Source of the DNA: Campylobacterales bacterium
GTDB taxonomy: Bacteria > Campylobacterota_A > Desulfurellia > JAADFJ01
Direction: 5' to 3'
DNA: 8,198 nucleotides
Assembly (NCBI GenBank): GCA_027080125.1
Contig: JALWSW010000044.1
Coordinates: 1 to 8,198, forward strand
Position 1 is the first letter of the stretch, and each line of letters opens with the position of its first letter. Shown piece by piece: positions 1 through 5,978 of the stretch. The position numbers were made by a program, and so were the translations under genes. The notes beneath the pieces are model-generated. The model saw only the letters and a program-made list of their open reading frames with translations, was not told the origin of the DNA and did no database searches.

Positions 1-154
1 CATATCCGATTGTATTATCTTTGTTGTAATATACAGATGTTTCTTCATCAAAAGCAATATAAGGCAGATAATCAGAAAACTTGTTTCTTCTCGATGCTTT
101 TTCCAAATCGGACTTTTTCAGTCCTCCGTTTTTACCAAATAAAAAATTAAGCAT
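1..154 (-). CDS. traC: TraC-like type IV secretion ATPase, N-terminus (partial)
   Basis: Starts with ATG at 154-152, one base after the traF stop, with AGAGGA about ten bases upstream, and runs off the window after 51 codons. The visible residues begin MLNFLFGKNGG, then SDYLPYIAFDEET and VYYNKDNTIGY. The block (L/F)SDYLPYxAYDxETxxYxNxDxxxGF is the characteristic N-terminus of F-type TraC, the VirB4-like ATPase that powers pilus assembly. The Walker motifs lie outside the window. Position after the core-complex genes agrees with the known F-type gene order. Confidence 0.9.
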   Translation of the reverse strand, partial: MLNFLFGKNGGLKKSDLEKASRRNKFSDYLPYIAFDEETSVYYNKDNTIGY

Positions 155-155
155 G

Positions 156-704
156 TTAAAATAATCCTCTTGCTGTATATAGAATTCTGTTTTTATCAAC
201 AAAACCGAAATATCTCGAGTCGTAACTGTTTTTATTAGAACCGGTGAAAAAAATCTTACCTTTTGGAATTTGACCGTTATACACAAAATGAGATAGCGGA
301 ACAATCTTGTTGTATTTGTTATAATATGTTTTTTTCGCAACTGCTATCAGTTTGCCGTCGCAGAAGAAATTATATCCTTTGACAGTCAAGACAGAAGGAT
401 ATATGCAAGATGCTTTTTTTATTAGTATTATTGTTTTATATGCTTTTTTAGCTCGTTTTAAGAAATTGTTTAATTTCGGTTTAAATAAATAAAATTTACC
501 CTGAATCACTTTGTCATTTCTATTAAATGAGATTTTGTAAAACAGCCTGTAATTATCAGATGTGCTGAGAGAAAATGCCAGATGGGACGATAGTTCGCCG
601 CCAGCAAATATAAGAGCAGCTAAAAATACTATCAATCTGATTTTTTTTGTCCGCGATAATGACGGAAGGGTGAATTTGCCTTTGACTTTAGTTTGTTTTT
701 CCAA
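156..704 (-). CDS. traF: TraF/TrhF-like S26 family serine peptidase
   Basis: 182 residues. The TTG start at 704 is set by GGAGG six bases upstream; no ATG exists near the N-terminus. A basic tail leads into a membrane helix (about 22-36). The block SLSTSDNYRLFYK (45-57) aligns with the TxSxPxGLYR motif of conjugative S26C peptidases, placing the nucleophile at Ser49, although the usual Pro and Gly are replaced (Asn51, Arg53). The general base is probably Lys96 in ILIKKASC. GKIFFTGSNKNSYDSRYFGFV (149-169) contains the near-invariant DSRYFG. In RP4, TraF processes and cyclises the pilin TrbC; TrhF is the equivalent gene in F-type systems of the R27 kind. It overlaps the trbI-like gene by 17 bases and ends one base before traC. 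This is not the thioredoxin-like TraF of plasmid F. Confidence 0.9.
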   Translation of the reverse strand: MEKQTKVKGKFTLPSLSRTKKIRLIVFLAALIFAGGELSSHLAFSLSTSDNYRLFYKISFNRNDKVIQGKFYLFKPKLNNFLKRAKKAYKTIILIKKASCIYPSVLTVKGYNFFCDGKLIAVAKKTYYNKYNKIVPLSHFVYNGQIPKGKIFFTGSNKNSYDSRYFGFVDKNRILYTARGLF

Positions 705-1053
705 GAATATCCTCCAATTTAATTCTTTTTTTAACTTTCAAAAATGCCTTTGAATCAACAAGAATATCGTTCTTCGGATAAGAAAGAATAATATTTGACG
801 CATCGTCCAACCTTTTTTCAAATTGGGCTTTCGTTATTTTTTTAGTAAGAAACAACGCTTCCTGTTTCTGGACATATTTGTTAAAATCTACAGATATGAG
901 ATGTTCGGCATATTTGGCATTATATATGCGCAAACCGGCAAACACTACAATTGCAGATACAATCACAGTTTCAAGGATGCGGAATACATAGTCGATTACA
1001 TTGGACAATCTGCTTTTCTTTTGCAATTTGTTCTTTTTTTGTTGTTTTGCCAT
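688..1053 (-). CDS. trbI: TrbI-like F-type conjugation protein
   Basis: 121 residues. A strongly basic N-terminus (MAKQQKKNKLQKKSR) is followed by one membrane helix (about 22-43, ILETVIVSAIVVFAGLRIY). The periplasmic part, ISVDFNKYVQKQEALFL then ITKAQFEKRLDDASNIILSY then DILVDSKAFLKVKKRI, matches the F TrbI layout: a vaFDmkxtv-type strand and helix, LSxxQxxxLxxxFxxxLxxxLxxY, then iiLVxxAVVxGxxDIT. F TrbI is about 128 residues, so the length fits. TrbI is an inner-membrane protein of the F transfer region that influences pilus length and retraction. Here it sits between traV and the S26 peptidase, before traC, which differs from the F plasmid, where trbI follows traC. The symbol rests on pattern and context. 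Confidence 0.75.
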   Translation of the reverse strand: MAKQQKKNKLQKKSRLSNVIDYVFRILETVIVSAIVVFAGLRIYNAKYAEHLISVDFNKYVQKQEALFLTKKITKAQFEKRLDDASNIILSYPKNDILVDSKAFLKVKKRIKLEDILGKTN

Positions 1054-1538
1054 TATTTGACCTCTGCCGGTGTGAGGCTCCAGCCGGGTTTGGTTGCAAA
1101 GAAATAGACATACCTTGACATTTCAAGATCACCATTTGCAGTTTTATACGGCAGAATAAGCACTCTGATTACCTTAGGCGGAACAACAACAGGTGTTTTC
1201 GGAGATTTCAACAATCCCTTGAGTTTATTGTATAAGGATGTTTTATACGACAAGTCCGCCGGAGCTTTGGCGGGCGGAACTTCAGCGCAATTGGGACAAG
1301 AGTCATTCGAAGCCGAATGTTGATCAGTCTGCTTATTTTTTGGCTTTAATAATTTAGGATCGCCGTCCGTATTTGTTTTGGATTTCTGATATGCTTCCTG
1401 AAGCGATACGCATTGCCCTTTATATACATGGGGACATTGAAATTTACTTGAATACGGATTGAGCGCATTCGCGCATCCGGCTAAAACAAACGCCAAAGAT
1501 AATATAGACAAGTTTAATATTTTTTTGTTTAATCGCAT
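1053..1538 (-). CDS. traV: TraV-like outer-membrane lipoprotein
   Basis: 161 residues from the ATG at 1538. I prefer this to the in-frame TTG at 1556 because GGGAGG lies six bases before it and it gives a short standard lipoprotein signal peptide. The lipobox LAGC places the acylated Cys at residue 22. After it come the TraV features: NPYSSKFQCP...KGQCVSLQEAY (27-50, two spaced cysteines), a polar linker containing a CPNC motif (81-84), and VVVPPKVIRVLILPYKTANGDL...YVYFF...PGW (117-153), matching the conserved end of TraV proteins. TraV is a VirB7-like lipoprotein that anchors the TraK/TraB core in the outer membrane. The TAA stop shares one base with the next ATG (TAATG). Confidence 0.92.
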   Translation of the reverse strand: MRLNKKILNLSILSLAFVLAGCANALNPYSSKFQCPHVYKGQCVSLQEAYQKSKTNTDGDPKLLKPKNKQTDQHSASNDSCPNCAEVPPAKAPADLSYKTSLYNKLKGLLKSPKTPVVVPPKVIRVLILPYKTANGDLEMSRYVYFFATKPGWSLTPAEVK

Positions 1539-2686
1539 ACGCTGCCTCCCACGCAATAATTCATAATTTTCAATTTAACTCCTTTTGATATAACGAGTGT
1601 TACTCTCTTTGTCGCGCCGACCTCTATGACCGGCAATGTCTGATCCGCAAGTTTTGCATAAAAAGATGCAAGTTTTTTAGATGCCTTGCCTATTCCGCCA
1701 GCTATTGCCTGACGACCTATGTTTTTTGTATTGAATGTTGTAGTTGTTCCCAAAGCAGTGATGTTGTTGGTCGAGCCGGCAGTCTGGACAGCATCTCCAA
1801 AACCTTCAAGAAATCCGGCAAACGCTTCTCTTGCCAAAATAGAACCCATTTTAGAGACTACCGTTCCTTTCAGACCTATTTTGCCATCACTATCTACAAT
1901 AAAGCCTTTAACAGGCTGATCGATAACTGCATGACCGTTTTTTGCGATACAGGAAAGCGAAACAAGCCTCAATGACACTCTTTCCGTATCAAGCCTGCCG
2001 TATCCATCCGCAATAACAAAGCATCCTTTAAGGTTTGCTTTGACATCGTTAGGAAGAACGGCAATATCTCTGACCCGAAGCAAAACGGGGACAGGCTGAC
2101 CTGATGCTCCGTTCGCTGTCGGAGCATCAAGGCCACTCAAGAGGCTTGCCTCCATAAATGATGGCGGAAGATAAATTGTCCGTGCTTTTTTTTTAGAAGA
2201 ACCTGCGCTTGCTTTTGCAGGCGCTTTATAGCTTCCATTTGTCTGAATGGCAATGTTGCCGAGTATTACGGGATTTAAAGGTTTACCATTTAGATTTTTG
2301 GCGGATCTTGAAGCCTGAGACGGAGGAATCGGTGGAGGAAAGTTCTTTACTATCTTTTGTTGTGCTGGATTTATTATGTGGGCGGGTTTTGCTGTTTTTT
2401 CTTTTTGTATTTTTTCAACTGTTTTTGCAAGTTTATCAACTTTATTTATCAACTTTGATTGACTTCCTCGTAACTCATTAACTACGGTTTTTTCAAGCAC
2501 ATGTGGTTTTAGTGAATTGACAACAACTGGTTTTTCAGTTTTTGAGGCAACAGTTTTGCCCTTGCCTCCGCGCGTTGCGTAATAACCAAGAAACGCGATA
2601 ATTATAAAAGCAATAACGGTAACCAATATTGTAAGTTTGCGTTTTGACTCCGGGGGCAATTCGCTGAATGTTTTTTTAATATCCAT
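1529..2686 (-). CDS. traB: TraB-like channel scaffold (VirB10-like)
   Basis: 385 residues; ATG at 2686 with AGGAG nine bases upstream, inside the end of traK. A short cytoplasmic tail is followed by a membrane helix (about 18-36, KLTILVTVIAFIIIAFLGYYA). Residues 60-100 are predicted coiled coil (VVNELRGSQSKLINKVDKL...), then comes a Pro-rich periplasmic linker (PPPIPPSQ, 117-124). The C-terminal domain is the TrbI/VirB10 fold: IYLPPSFMEASLLSGLDAPT (171-190), PVPVLLRVRDIAVLPND, LKGCFVIADGYGRLDTERVSLRLVSLSC (219-246), and VKGFIVDSDGKIGLKGTVVSKMG, followed by LAREAFAGFLEGFGD, the expected outer-membrane antenna-helix region. TraB spans both membranes and joins the cytoplasmic ATPases to the outer-membrane core. 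A Cys pair near the end (C378, C384) may form a disulphide. The gene overlaps traV by 10 bases. Confidence 0.95.
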   Translation of the reverse strand: MDIKKTFSELPPESKRKLTILVTVIAFIIIAFLGYYATRGGKGKTVASKTEKPVVVNSLKPHVLEKTVVNELRGSQSKLINKVDKLAKTVEKIQKEKTAKPAHIINPAQQKIVKNFPPPIPPSQASRSAKNLNGKPLNPVILGNIAIQTNGSYKAPAKASAGSSKKKARTIYLPPSFMEASLLSGLDAPTANGASGQPVPVLLRVRDIAVLPNDVKANLKGCFVIADGYGRLDTERVSLRLVSLSCIAKNGHAVIDQPVKGFIVDSDGKIGLKGTVVSKMGSILAREAFAGFLEGFGDAVQTAGSTNNITALGTTTTFNTKNIGRQAIAGGIGKASKKLASFYAKLADQTLPVIEVGATKRVTLVISKGVKLKIMNYCVGGSVCD

Positions 2687-3719
2687 AATGGTTGACTCCT
2701 TTTTTCGACACGATAAAAAGCCGTGTCCGATCTCCGGCTTTTAGCGAAAGTTTTTCAAGAGCTATTGCAACTATATTCTTTGACAAAGCGGGAATCAGAA
2801 ACATTCTTTCGTTCAAAGGCATAAACTTTATATTTTTGTCAGGCGATACGCTGAATTCTTTAACGGAAAATCCTGTTCCGACTATTTTTATTGTCCTAAC
2901 AAGTTTTATAAGTAAATTGTTTTTCTTATAGAGTTCTGTTTTACTGTTAATATCCCATGTCGAGGGCAGATTATCCTTATAAACGCTTTTTATAATTTTG
3001 ATTATCTTTTTTTCATAAGGAAGCTGGGCGAATTGACGCTGATTTGACAAAATCTTTTTCTTATCATTTCCCATCAACCTTATAATTCTTGGTCCAATAT
3101 TATCAGGAATTGCTATTATAGTATATACGGTATTATTACACGTTACATAAAACTCATTAGGAGATTTGTCGTACATTATTTTGCCTGTTGCAGGATCTTT
3201 TTGTTCAAGAAGTTTTATATACGCATTGTTGCCTTCAAACTTAACAATGGCGCCTTTCTCTTTTGAAAATACAATATCTTTGATTGTATCCGGGCAAACT
3301 ATTCTGTTCACACTATTCCGGCTTATAGATACAAGCGTAGGTTTTTCAGGTGGAACATATCTGTCAGGGTAGAAAGGTATCCTATGATGTTTGAGATGCT
3401 TATTCTTCTTAACTTTAGCAGGCAAAAGAAACGGTGATTTGTAAACTTTAGAATGCAGCTTTCGGTGCAGGTTGGCTTTCGTCTGTTCAATGTTTTGTTT
3501 TGCTTGTTTGGGTTTAGATTTAGCCTTATGCGGTTTTTTGACTTTAAGTTTTTCCATTTGATTGTATTGCTTGATAAATTGATTAATAGGTTTCTGAACG
3601 GTTTTAGAAGATTTTAATGTTTTTATCGGATCAGAGGTATTAGTATGAGCAGTACCGGCAAAAGCGGGTAAACTTAAAGCAGCCGTTAGACAAAACATTG
3701 TAAAAAATTTAGTAATCAC
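2676..3719 (-). CDS. traK: TraK-like outer-membrane core complex protein with basic N-terminal extension
   Basis: 347 residues from a GTG at 3719, with AAGGAG eight bases upstream; the next in-frame ATG is at codon 8 and would shorten the signal peptide. Residues 1-21 are a signal peptide ending LPAFA before GTAHT. Residues about 50-113 are extremely rich in Lys and His (KVKKPHKAKSKPKQAK, VKKNKHLKHH) and have no counterpart in F TraK, which is about 240 residues. The conserved part begins near 128: SISRNSVNRIVCP, AYIKLL, NEFYVTCNNTVYTIIAIPDNIGPRIIRL (188-215), then a helix YEKKIIKIIKSVYKD. TraK is a VirB9-like periplasmic protein that joins TraV and TraB in the outer-membrane core. The last codons overlap traB by 11 bases. 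Confidence 0.9.
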   Translation of the reverse strand: MITKFFTMFCLTAALSLPAFAGTAHTNTSDPIKTLKSSKTVQKPINQFIKQYNQMEKLKVKKPHKAKSKPKQAKQNIEQTKANLHRKLHSKVYKSPFLLPAKVKKNKHLKHHRIPFYPDRYVPPEKPTLVSISRNSVNRIVCPDTIKDIVFSKEKGAIVKFEGNNAYIKLLEQKDPATGKIMYDKSPNEFYVTCNNTVYTIIAIPDNIGPRIIRLMGNDKKKILSNQRQFAQLPYEKKIIKIIKSVYKDNLPSTWDINSKTELYKKNNLLIKLVRTIKIVGTGFSVKEFSVSPDKNIKFMPLNERMFLIPALSKNIVAIALEKLSLKAGDRTRLFIVSKKGVNHYGY

Positions 3720-4276
3720 GCATTATTCTCCTTTTTCTTAATAGAATTGATTGTAAATTTTCCATTTTTGAATTGATAATTGATTATATATGTATTTACC
3801 TTGTTTGATTGAAGTTTATCGCCGACAAATGTTTTTTCTCTGCCCATGACTATTATTTTGCTGGTAAAAATCTTTATTTTATTTATTGCAAACATATTCG
3901 AGAGGTTTGATATTGATTCAACGCTATCTGCAAGATTATAAAACATTGTTCTTGCGGCGTTATAATTTTTGGGATTATAAAGAGACAATAATTCATCAAA
4001 TTGTCCTCTTGCATTAGCAGATGTGTAGTCCAGCGCAAGAGATACAATATATCTTGTAAATTGTTTTATATAAGCAGCGTCCGGTTTGTCTCCTGTGATG
4101 ACAATTCTTGAGTGAATGTTCGGCGGTATAAGAACTATTCTTTGATTCTGTATTTTTTTGTCAACATAATAAAAAGCAAACATAACTACAATTGCCATAA
4201 CTGCTATCGTAAATTTCAGCAGCCTGTTTTCTGCAAAAAGATTAGATGTTTTTTGCATATAAAGGTCAAATTTCAT
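3716..4276 (-). CDS. traE: TraE-like type IV secretion protein (VirB8-like)
   Basis: 186 residues, close to the usual length for F-type TraE. The ATG at 4276 is preceded by GGGAG at eight bases. A cytoplasmic N-terminus (1-18) is followed by one membrane segment (about 20-37, LLKFTIAVMAIVVMFAFYYV). The periplasmic part has the TraE hallmarks: QRIVLIPPNI near 45-54, then a helix YIKQFTRYIVSLALDYTSANA and a loop LLSLYNPKNYNAARTMF, ending in a beta-rich region (YIINYQFKNGKFTINSI). TraE is the inner-membrane, periplasm-facing scaffold of the F-type channel, structurally like VirB8. It overlaps traL by 4 bases and traK by 4 bases (GTGA). Confidence 0.93.
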   Translation of the reverse strand: MKFDLYMQKTSNLFAENRLLKFTIAVMAIVVMFAFYYVDKKIQNQRIVLIPPNIHSRIVITGDKPDAAYIKQFTRYIVSLALDYTSANARGQFDELLSLYNPKNYNAARTMFYNLADSVESISNLSNMFAINKIKIFTSKIIVMGREKTFVGDKLQSNKVNTYIINYQFKNGKFTINSIKKKENNA

Positions 4277-4536
4277 TCGATAAACTCCCTTTCAAAATAT
4301 GTCGGATAACCGTTGAGCTTTAAAACTCCGACGAAATACAAAATATGTTTAAAAAATCCTCGCGGATATTTGTTTTTGTTTTTGCTATACAGATATGGAA
4401 CTATGAACATGAGAATATAAAAAACATATCCGAACATCATCGCCAGCATAAAAAATATTATAACAATAACGAATTCATCCACTTCCCACCATAGCACTTG
4501 TAGTGGTCGTGACAGATACTGTGGAAAACGATTCAA
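4273..4536 (-). CDS. traL: TraL-like pilus assembly protein
   Basis: 87 residues. The TTG start at 4536 is fixed by AAGGAGG five bases upstream; there is no competing ATG. The sequence opens with NRFPQYLSRPLQVLWWEVDEFV, the typical TraL entry (positions like rYIPxyLdxPxxxlxwxxDE). Two hydrophobic segments follow (about 23-37 and 39-51), with a basic tail including PRGFFKHILYFVGV, where TraL proteins have a GFLxHxxYWxG-type motif. TraL is a small inner-membrane component of F-type type IV secretion systems, related to VirB3, required for pilus assembly. Its stop overlaps the traE start (ATGA). Confidence 0.9.
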   Translation of the reverse strand: MNRFPQYLSRPLQVLWWEVDEFVIVIIFFMLAMMFGYVFYILMFIVPYLYSKNKNKYPRGFFKHILYFVGVLKLNGYPTYFEREFIE

Positions 4537-4555
4537 ATACCCTCCTTACAACAGT

Positions 4556-4607
4556 AAAAAGCTCCTTGCAGATTTAGGAGAGGTGAGTGATCTAACAAGG
4601 AGCTTTT
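4556..4607 (-). terminator. Terminator-like hairpin between traA and traL
   Basis: On the minus strand, AAAAGCTCCTTG (4607-4596) and CAAGGAGCTTTT (4568-4557) form a perfect 12-bp stem whose 3' arm runs into five Ts (4560-4556). The 27-base loop is long for an intrinsic terminator, but an inner AGAT/ATCT pair (4593-4590 with 4573-4570) can shorten it. The hairpin sits in the 85-bp traA-traL gap. It could attenuate transcription into traL, protect the traA mRNA 3' end, or both. The loop pyrimidines can also pair with the traL Shine-Dalgarno. Confidence 0.65.
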
Positions 4608-4621
4608 ACAAATTTTCAAAA

Positions 4622-4954
4622 TTAAAGTATGTTTAACCCGAGACTTGAGGTAATTGCATCTGCCTTAATAAGAGCAGCACCGCCTAACACAGGCGCTATG
4701 GAATTCAATGCTCTTCCTCTGATTGCCTCTACTGCGCCAAATACGATAGCACCTACTCCGCCTACAAATCCAATTGGACCTTTTAAAATATCGTTTATTC
4801 CTATGTCATAAATATCGTAAGCAAAGGAGCCGGTTGTAGGAGCTGTTACAGCAAATGCCGCCGGAGACGCAAAAAACGCTATGGCAAATGCAGCCATACC
4901 AAAGAAAGCCAAAGCCGTATAGCTATACTTTCCTAAAAATTTTTCTTTTTCCAT
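4622..4954 (-). CDS. traA: Conjugative pilin (F-type TraA/TrhA-like prepilin)
   Basis: 110 residues with a very strong ribosome binding site (AGGAGG, four bases from ATG). The N-terminus is a leader of about 35 residues: a charged start (MEKEKFLGK), a hydrophobic core, and a signal-peptidase-type end ASPAAFA before VTAPTTG. The inferred mature pilin is about 75 residues: a short segment (FAYDIYDIGINDILKG), a Gly-rich hydrophobic helix (PIGFVGGVGAIVFGAVEAI), a polar basic turn (RGRALNS), and a second hydrophobic helix (IAPVLGGAALIKADAITSSLGL). This two-helix architecture is that of F-type and VirB2-type pilins, which are stored in the inner membrane and extruded as pilus. It is the first gene of the tra operon and is followed by a terminator-like hairpin, consistent with the pilin being made in excess. 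The symbol is assigned by position and architecture; primary sequence is poorly conserved in pilins. Confidence 0.85.
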   Translation of the reverse strand: MEKEKFLGKYSYTALAFFGMAAFAIAFFASPAAFAVTAPTTGSFAYDIYDIGINDILKGPIGFVGGVGAIVFGAVEAIRGRALNSIAPVLGGAALIKADAITSSLGLNIL

Positions 4955-5012
4955 AAAACCTCCTGATTAATTTAAAGTTGACCAAAAAAACCCCAACATA
5001 AACAAAAATCAG
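4923..5012 (-). CDS. Possible leader ORF overlapping the traA start (CTG start)
   Basis: The first Shine-Dalgarno in the leader (AGGAGGT, 5025-5019) has no ATG, GTG or TTG at a good distance, but a CTG lies six bases after it (5012-5010). From there a frame stays open for 29 codons, with a hydrophobic start (IFVYVGVFLV) and a basic end (RRFYGKRKIFRKV), stopping at TAG inside traA. Translation would pass over the traA ribosome binding site and start codon in another frame, so it could couple or modulate pilin synthesis. CTG starts are rare, and the frame may be accidental. Confidence 0.2.
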   Translation of the reverse strand: MIFVYVGVFLVNFKLIRRFYGKRKIFRKV

Positions 5013-5092
5013 CGATGCACCTCCTATTCAATAGTTTTATATTCCTCTACTATATAAATTATCTTAAAGGGTTTTTGGGGGGTTGCAGAAGG
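4955..5092 (-). promoter_or_regulatory. Leader region upstream of the pilin gene
   Basis: The largest gap in the window, 138 bp. On the minus strand it holds a C-run block (CCCCCCAAAAACCC, 5082-5069), an AT-rich stretch with GATAAT and TATATAGT that could supply a -10 element without a convincing -35, a first Shine-Dalgarno AATAGGAGGT (5028-5019), a GGGGTTTTTTTGG block (4994-4982) that can pair with the C-run block, and finally the traA Shine-Dalgarno AGGAGG four bases before its ATG. I infer a promoter and 5' UTR for the transfer operon here. The promoter hexamers are not certain. Confidence 0.45.
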
Positions 5093-5971
5093 TTACGAAG
5101 TATCCTTAACGATAAGGATTTTTTCTTTAAGTTCGGATTCGATGCTTAAACGAACATTTGCAGGAATATATTTTTTTGACTTAATAATTGATATTTTTCC
5201 GGCAAGTCGTTTAGTACATTTAACATTATAACCTTGTATTTTAAACATCAGTTCAACCATTTTCTTTGAGGTTCTTGATAATACAACGGTAATTTTATAT
5301 TTGTTGTGAACTTTGCTTATAAAAACATTTTTAACAAAAAAAATATAGTTATCACCCAACTCGTATTTTACCCTTTCGTGTTTAGGCTGTTCCGAAAGAG
5401 GATAATAACATAATACTTTTCCAATAAAATCATTTTCAATATATACCATTGCAAAATTTTGGTTTATATTTATATTGGCGATGGAACCGGTTATAATTGT
5501 TTTAACAAGACGCTTCAATTTTATGTATTTTGATCTTTGTTTTTCAAGATTGATATAGTTTATAATTCTTTTCTTGATATAAGTTATTGCATTTTCATTC
5601 AGATCGACGAGTTTTATCTCTTTTTCTTTAAGTATTTTATCTTGCGATACAAGATATTTGTTTATTTCTATTGTTCCATTTTCAATTTTAACGGTTATAT
5701 CGCTCTTATATTTAAATATAAAAAAATCTTCAATTGCTTTTTTAATGCATAACAAAATGGTTGATTCGGGCAATTCTCTTTCTGCGAACGAATCGATTAC
5801 ATCCTGCCAGCAAATTGATTTGGGCGATTCAGAAAAAGAAAGATAATTTGTTTGCGCCGAATCTGCAATGGAGTTGTTTGCCTGATCTGCCTGCATTAAA
5901 TCTTTATTTTGACCAGAACCTTCAGCAGGTAAACATTCTGAATATCTGATGTCCGATCTTGGCGTGCGCAT
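5093..5971 (-). CDS. Divergent, truncated NusA-like transcription factor
   Basis: 292 residues; ATG at 5971, seven bases after the previous stop, with only a weak AGGT upstream, suggesting coupled or low expression. After a polar leader (1-50), residues about 54-145 resemble the NusA N-terminal domain: an amphipathic helix ending in CIKKAIEDFFIFKYKSDITVK, ENGTIEI (compare tGei-v), and a long basic helix. Residues about 158-232 fit an S1 domain: VKTIITGSI, a GKVLCYYPLSEQ strand-loop, YELGDNYIFFVKNV, then VVLSRTSKKMVELMF (229-243), close to the NusA signature iLSRTspxflxkLF. The end (KRLAGKISIIKSKKYIPANVRLSIES) matches the start of KH1 (G-V-I-...-R-x-K-iav), but there is no KH2 or C-terminal acidic repeat; bacterial NusA is usually longer than 340 residues. 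NusA binds RNA polymerase and nascent RNA to modulate pausing, termination and antitermination. A paralogue placed just before a transfer operon is inferred to act on that operon. Confidence 0.8.
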   Translation of the reverse strand: MRTPRSDIRYSECLPAEGSGQNKDLMQADQANNSIADSAQTNYLSFSESPKSICWQDVIDSFAERELPESTILLCIKKAIEDFFIFKYKSDITVKIENGTIEINKYLVSQDKILKEKEIKLVDLNENAITYIKKRIINYINLEKQRSKYIKLKRLVKTIITGSIANININQNFAMVYIENDFIGKVLCYYPLSEQPKHERVKYELGDNYIFFVKNVFISKVHNKYKITVVLSRTSKKMVELMFKIQGYNVKCTKRLAGKISIIKSKKYIPANVRLSIESELKEKILIVKDTS

Positions 5972-5978
5972 AAAACAA

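Noticed and set aside
1539..1556. Upstream TTG start for traV at 1556
   Set aside because: The ATG at 1538 has GGGAGG at six bases and gives a standard short lipoprotein signal peptide.
5029..5068. A specific sigma-70 promoter for traA
   Set aside because: TATATAGT and GATAAT are acceptable -10 candidates, but no TTGACA-like hexamer lies at 16-18 bases, and the DNA is so AT-rich that such matches are expected by chance.
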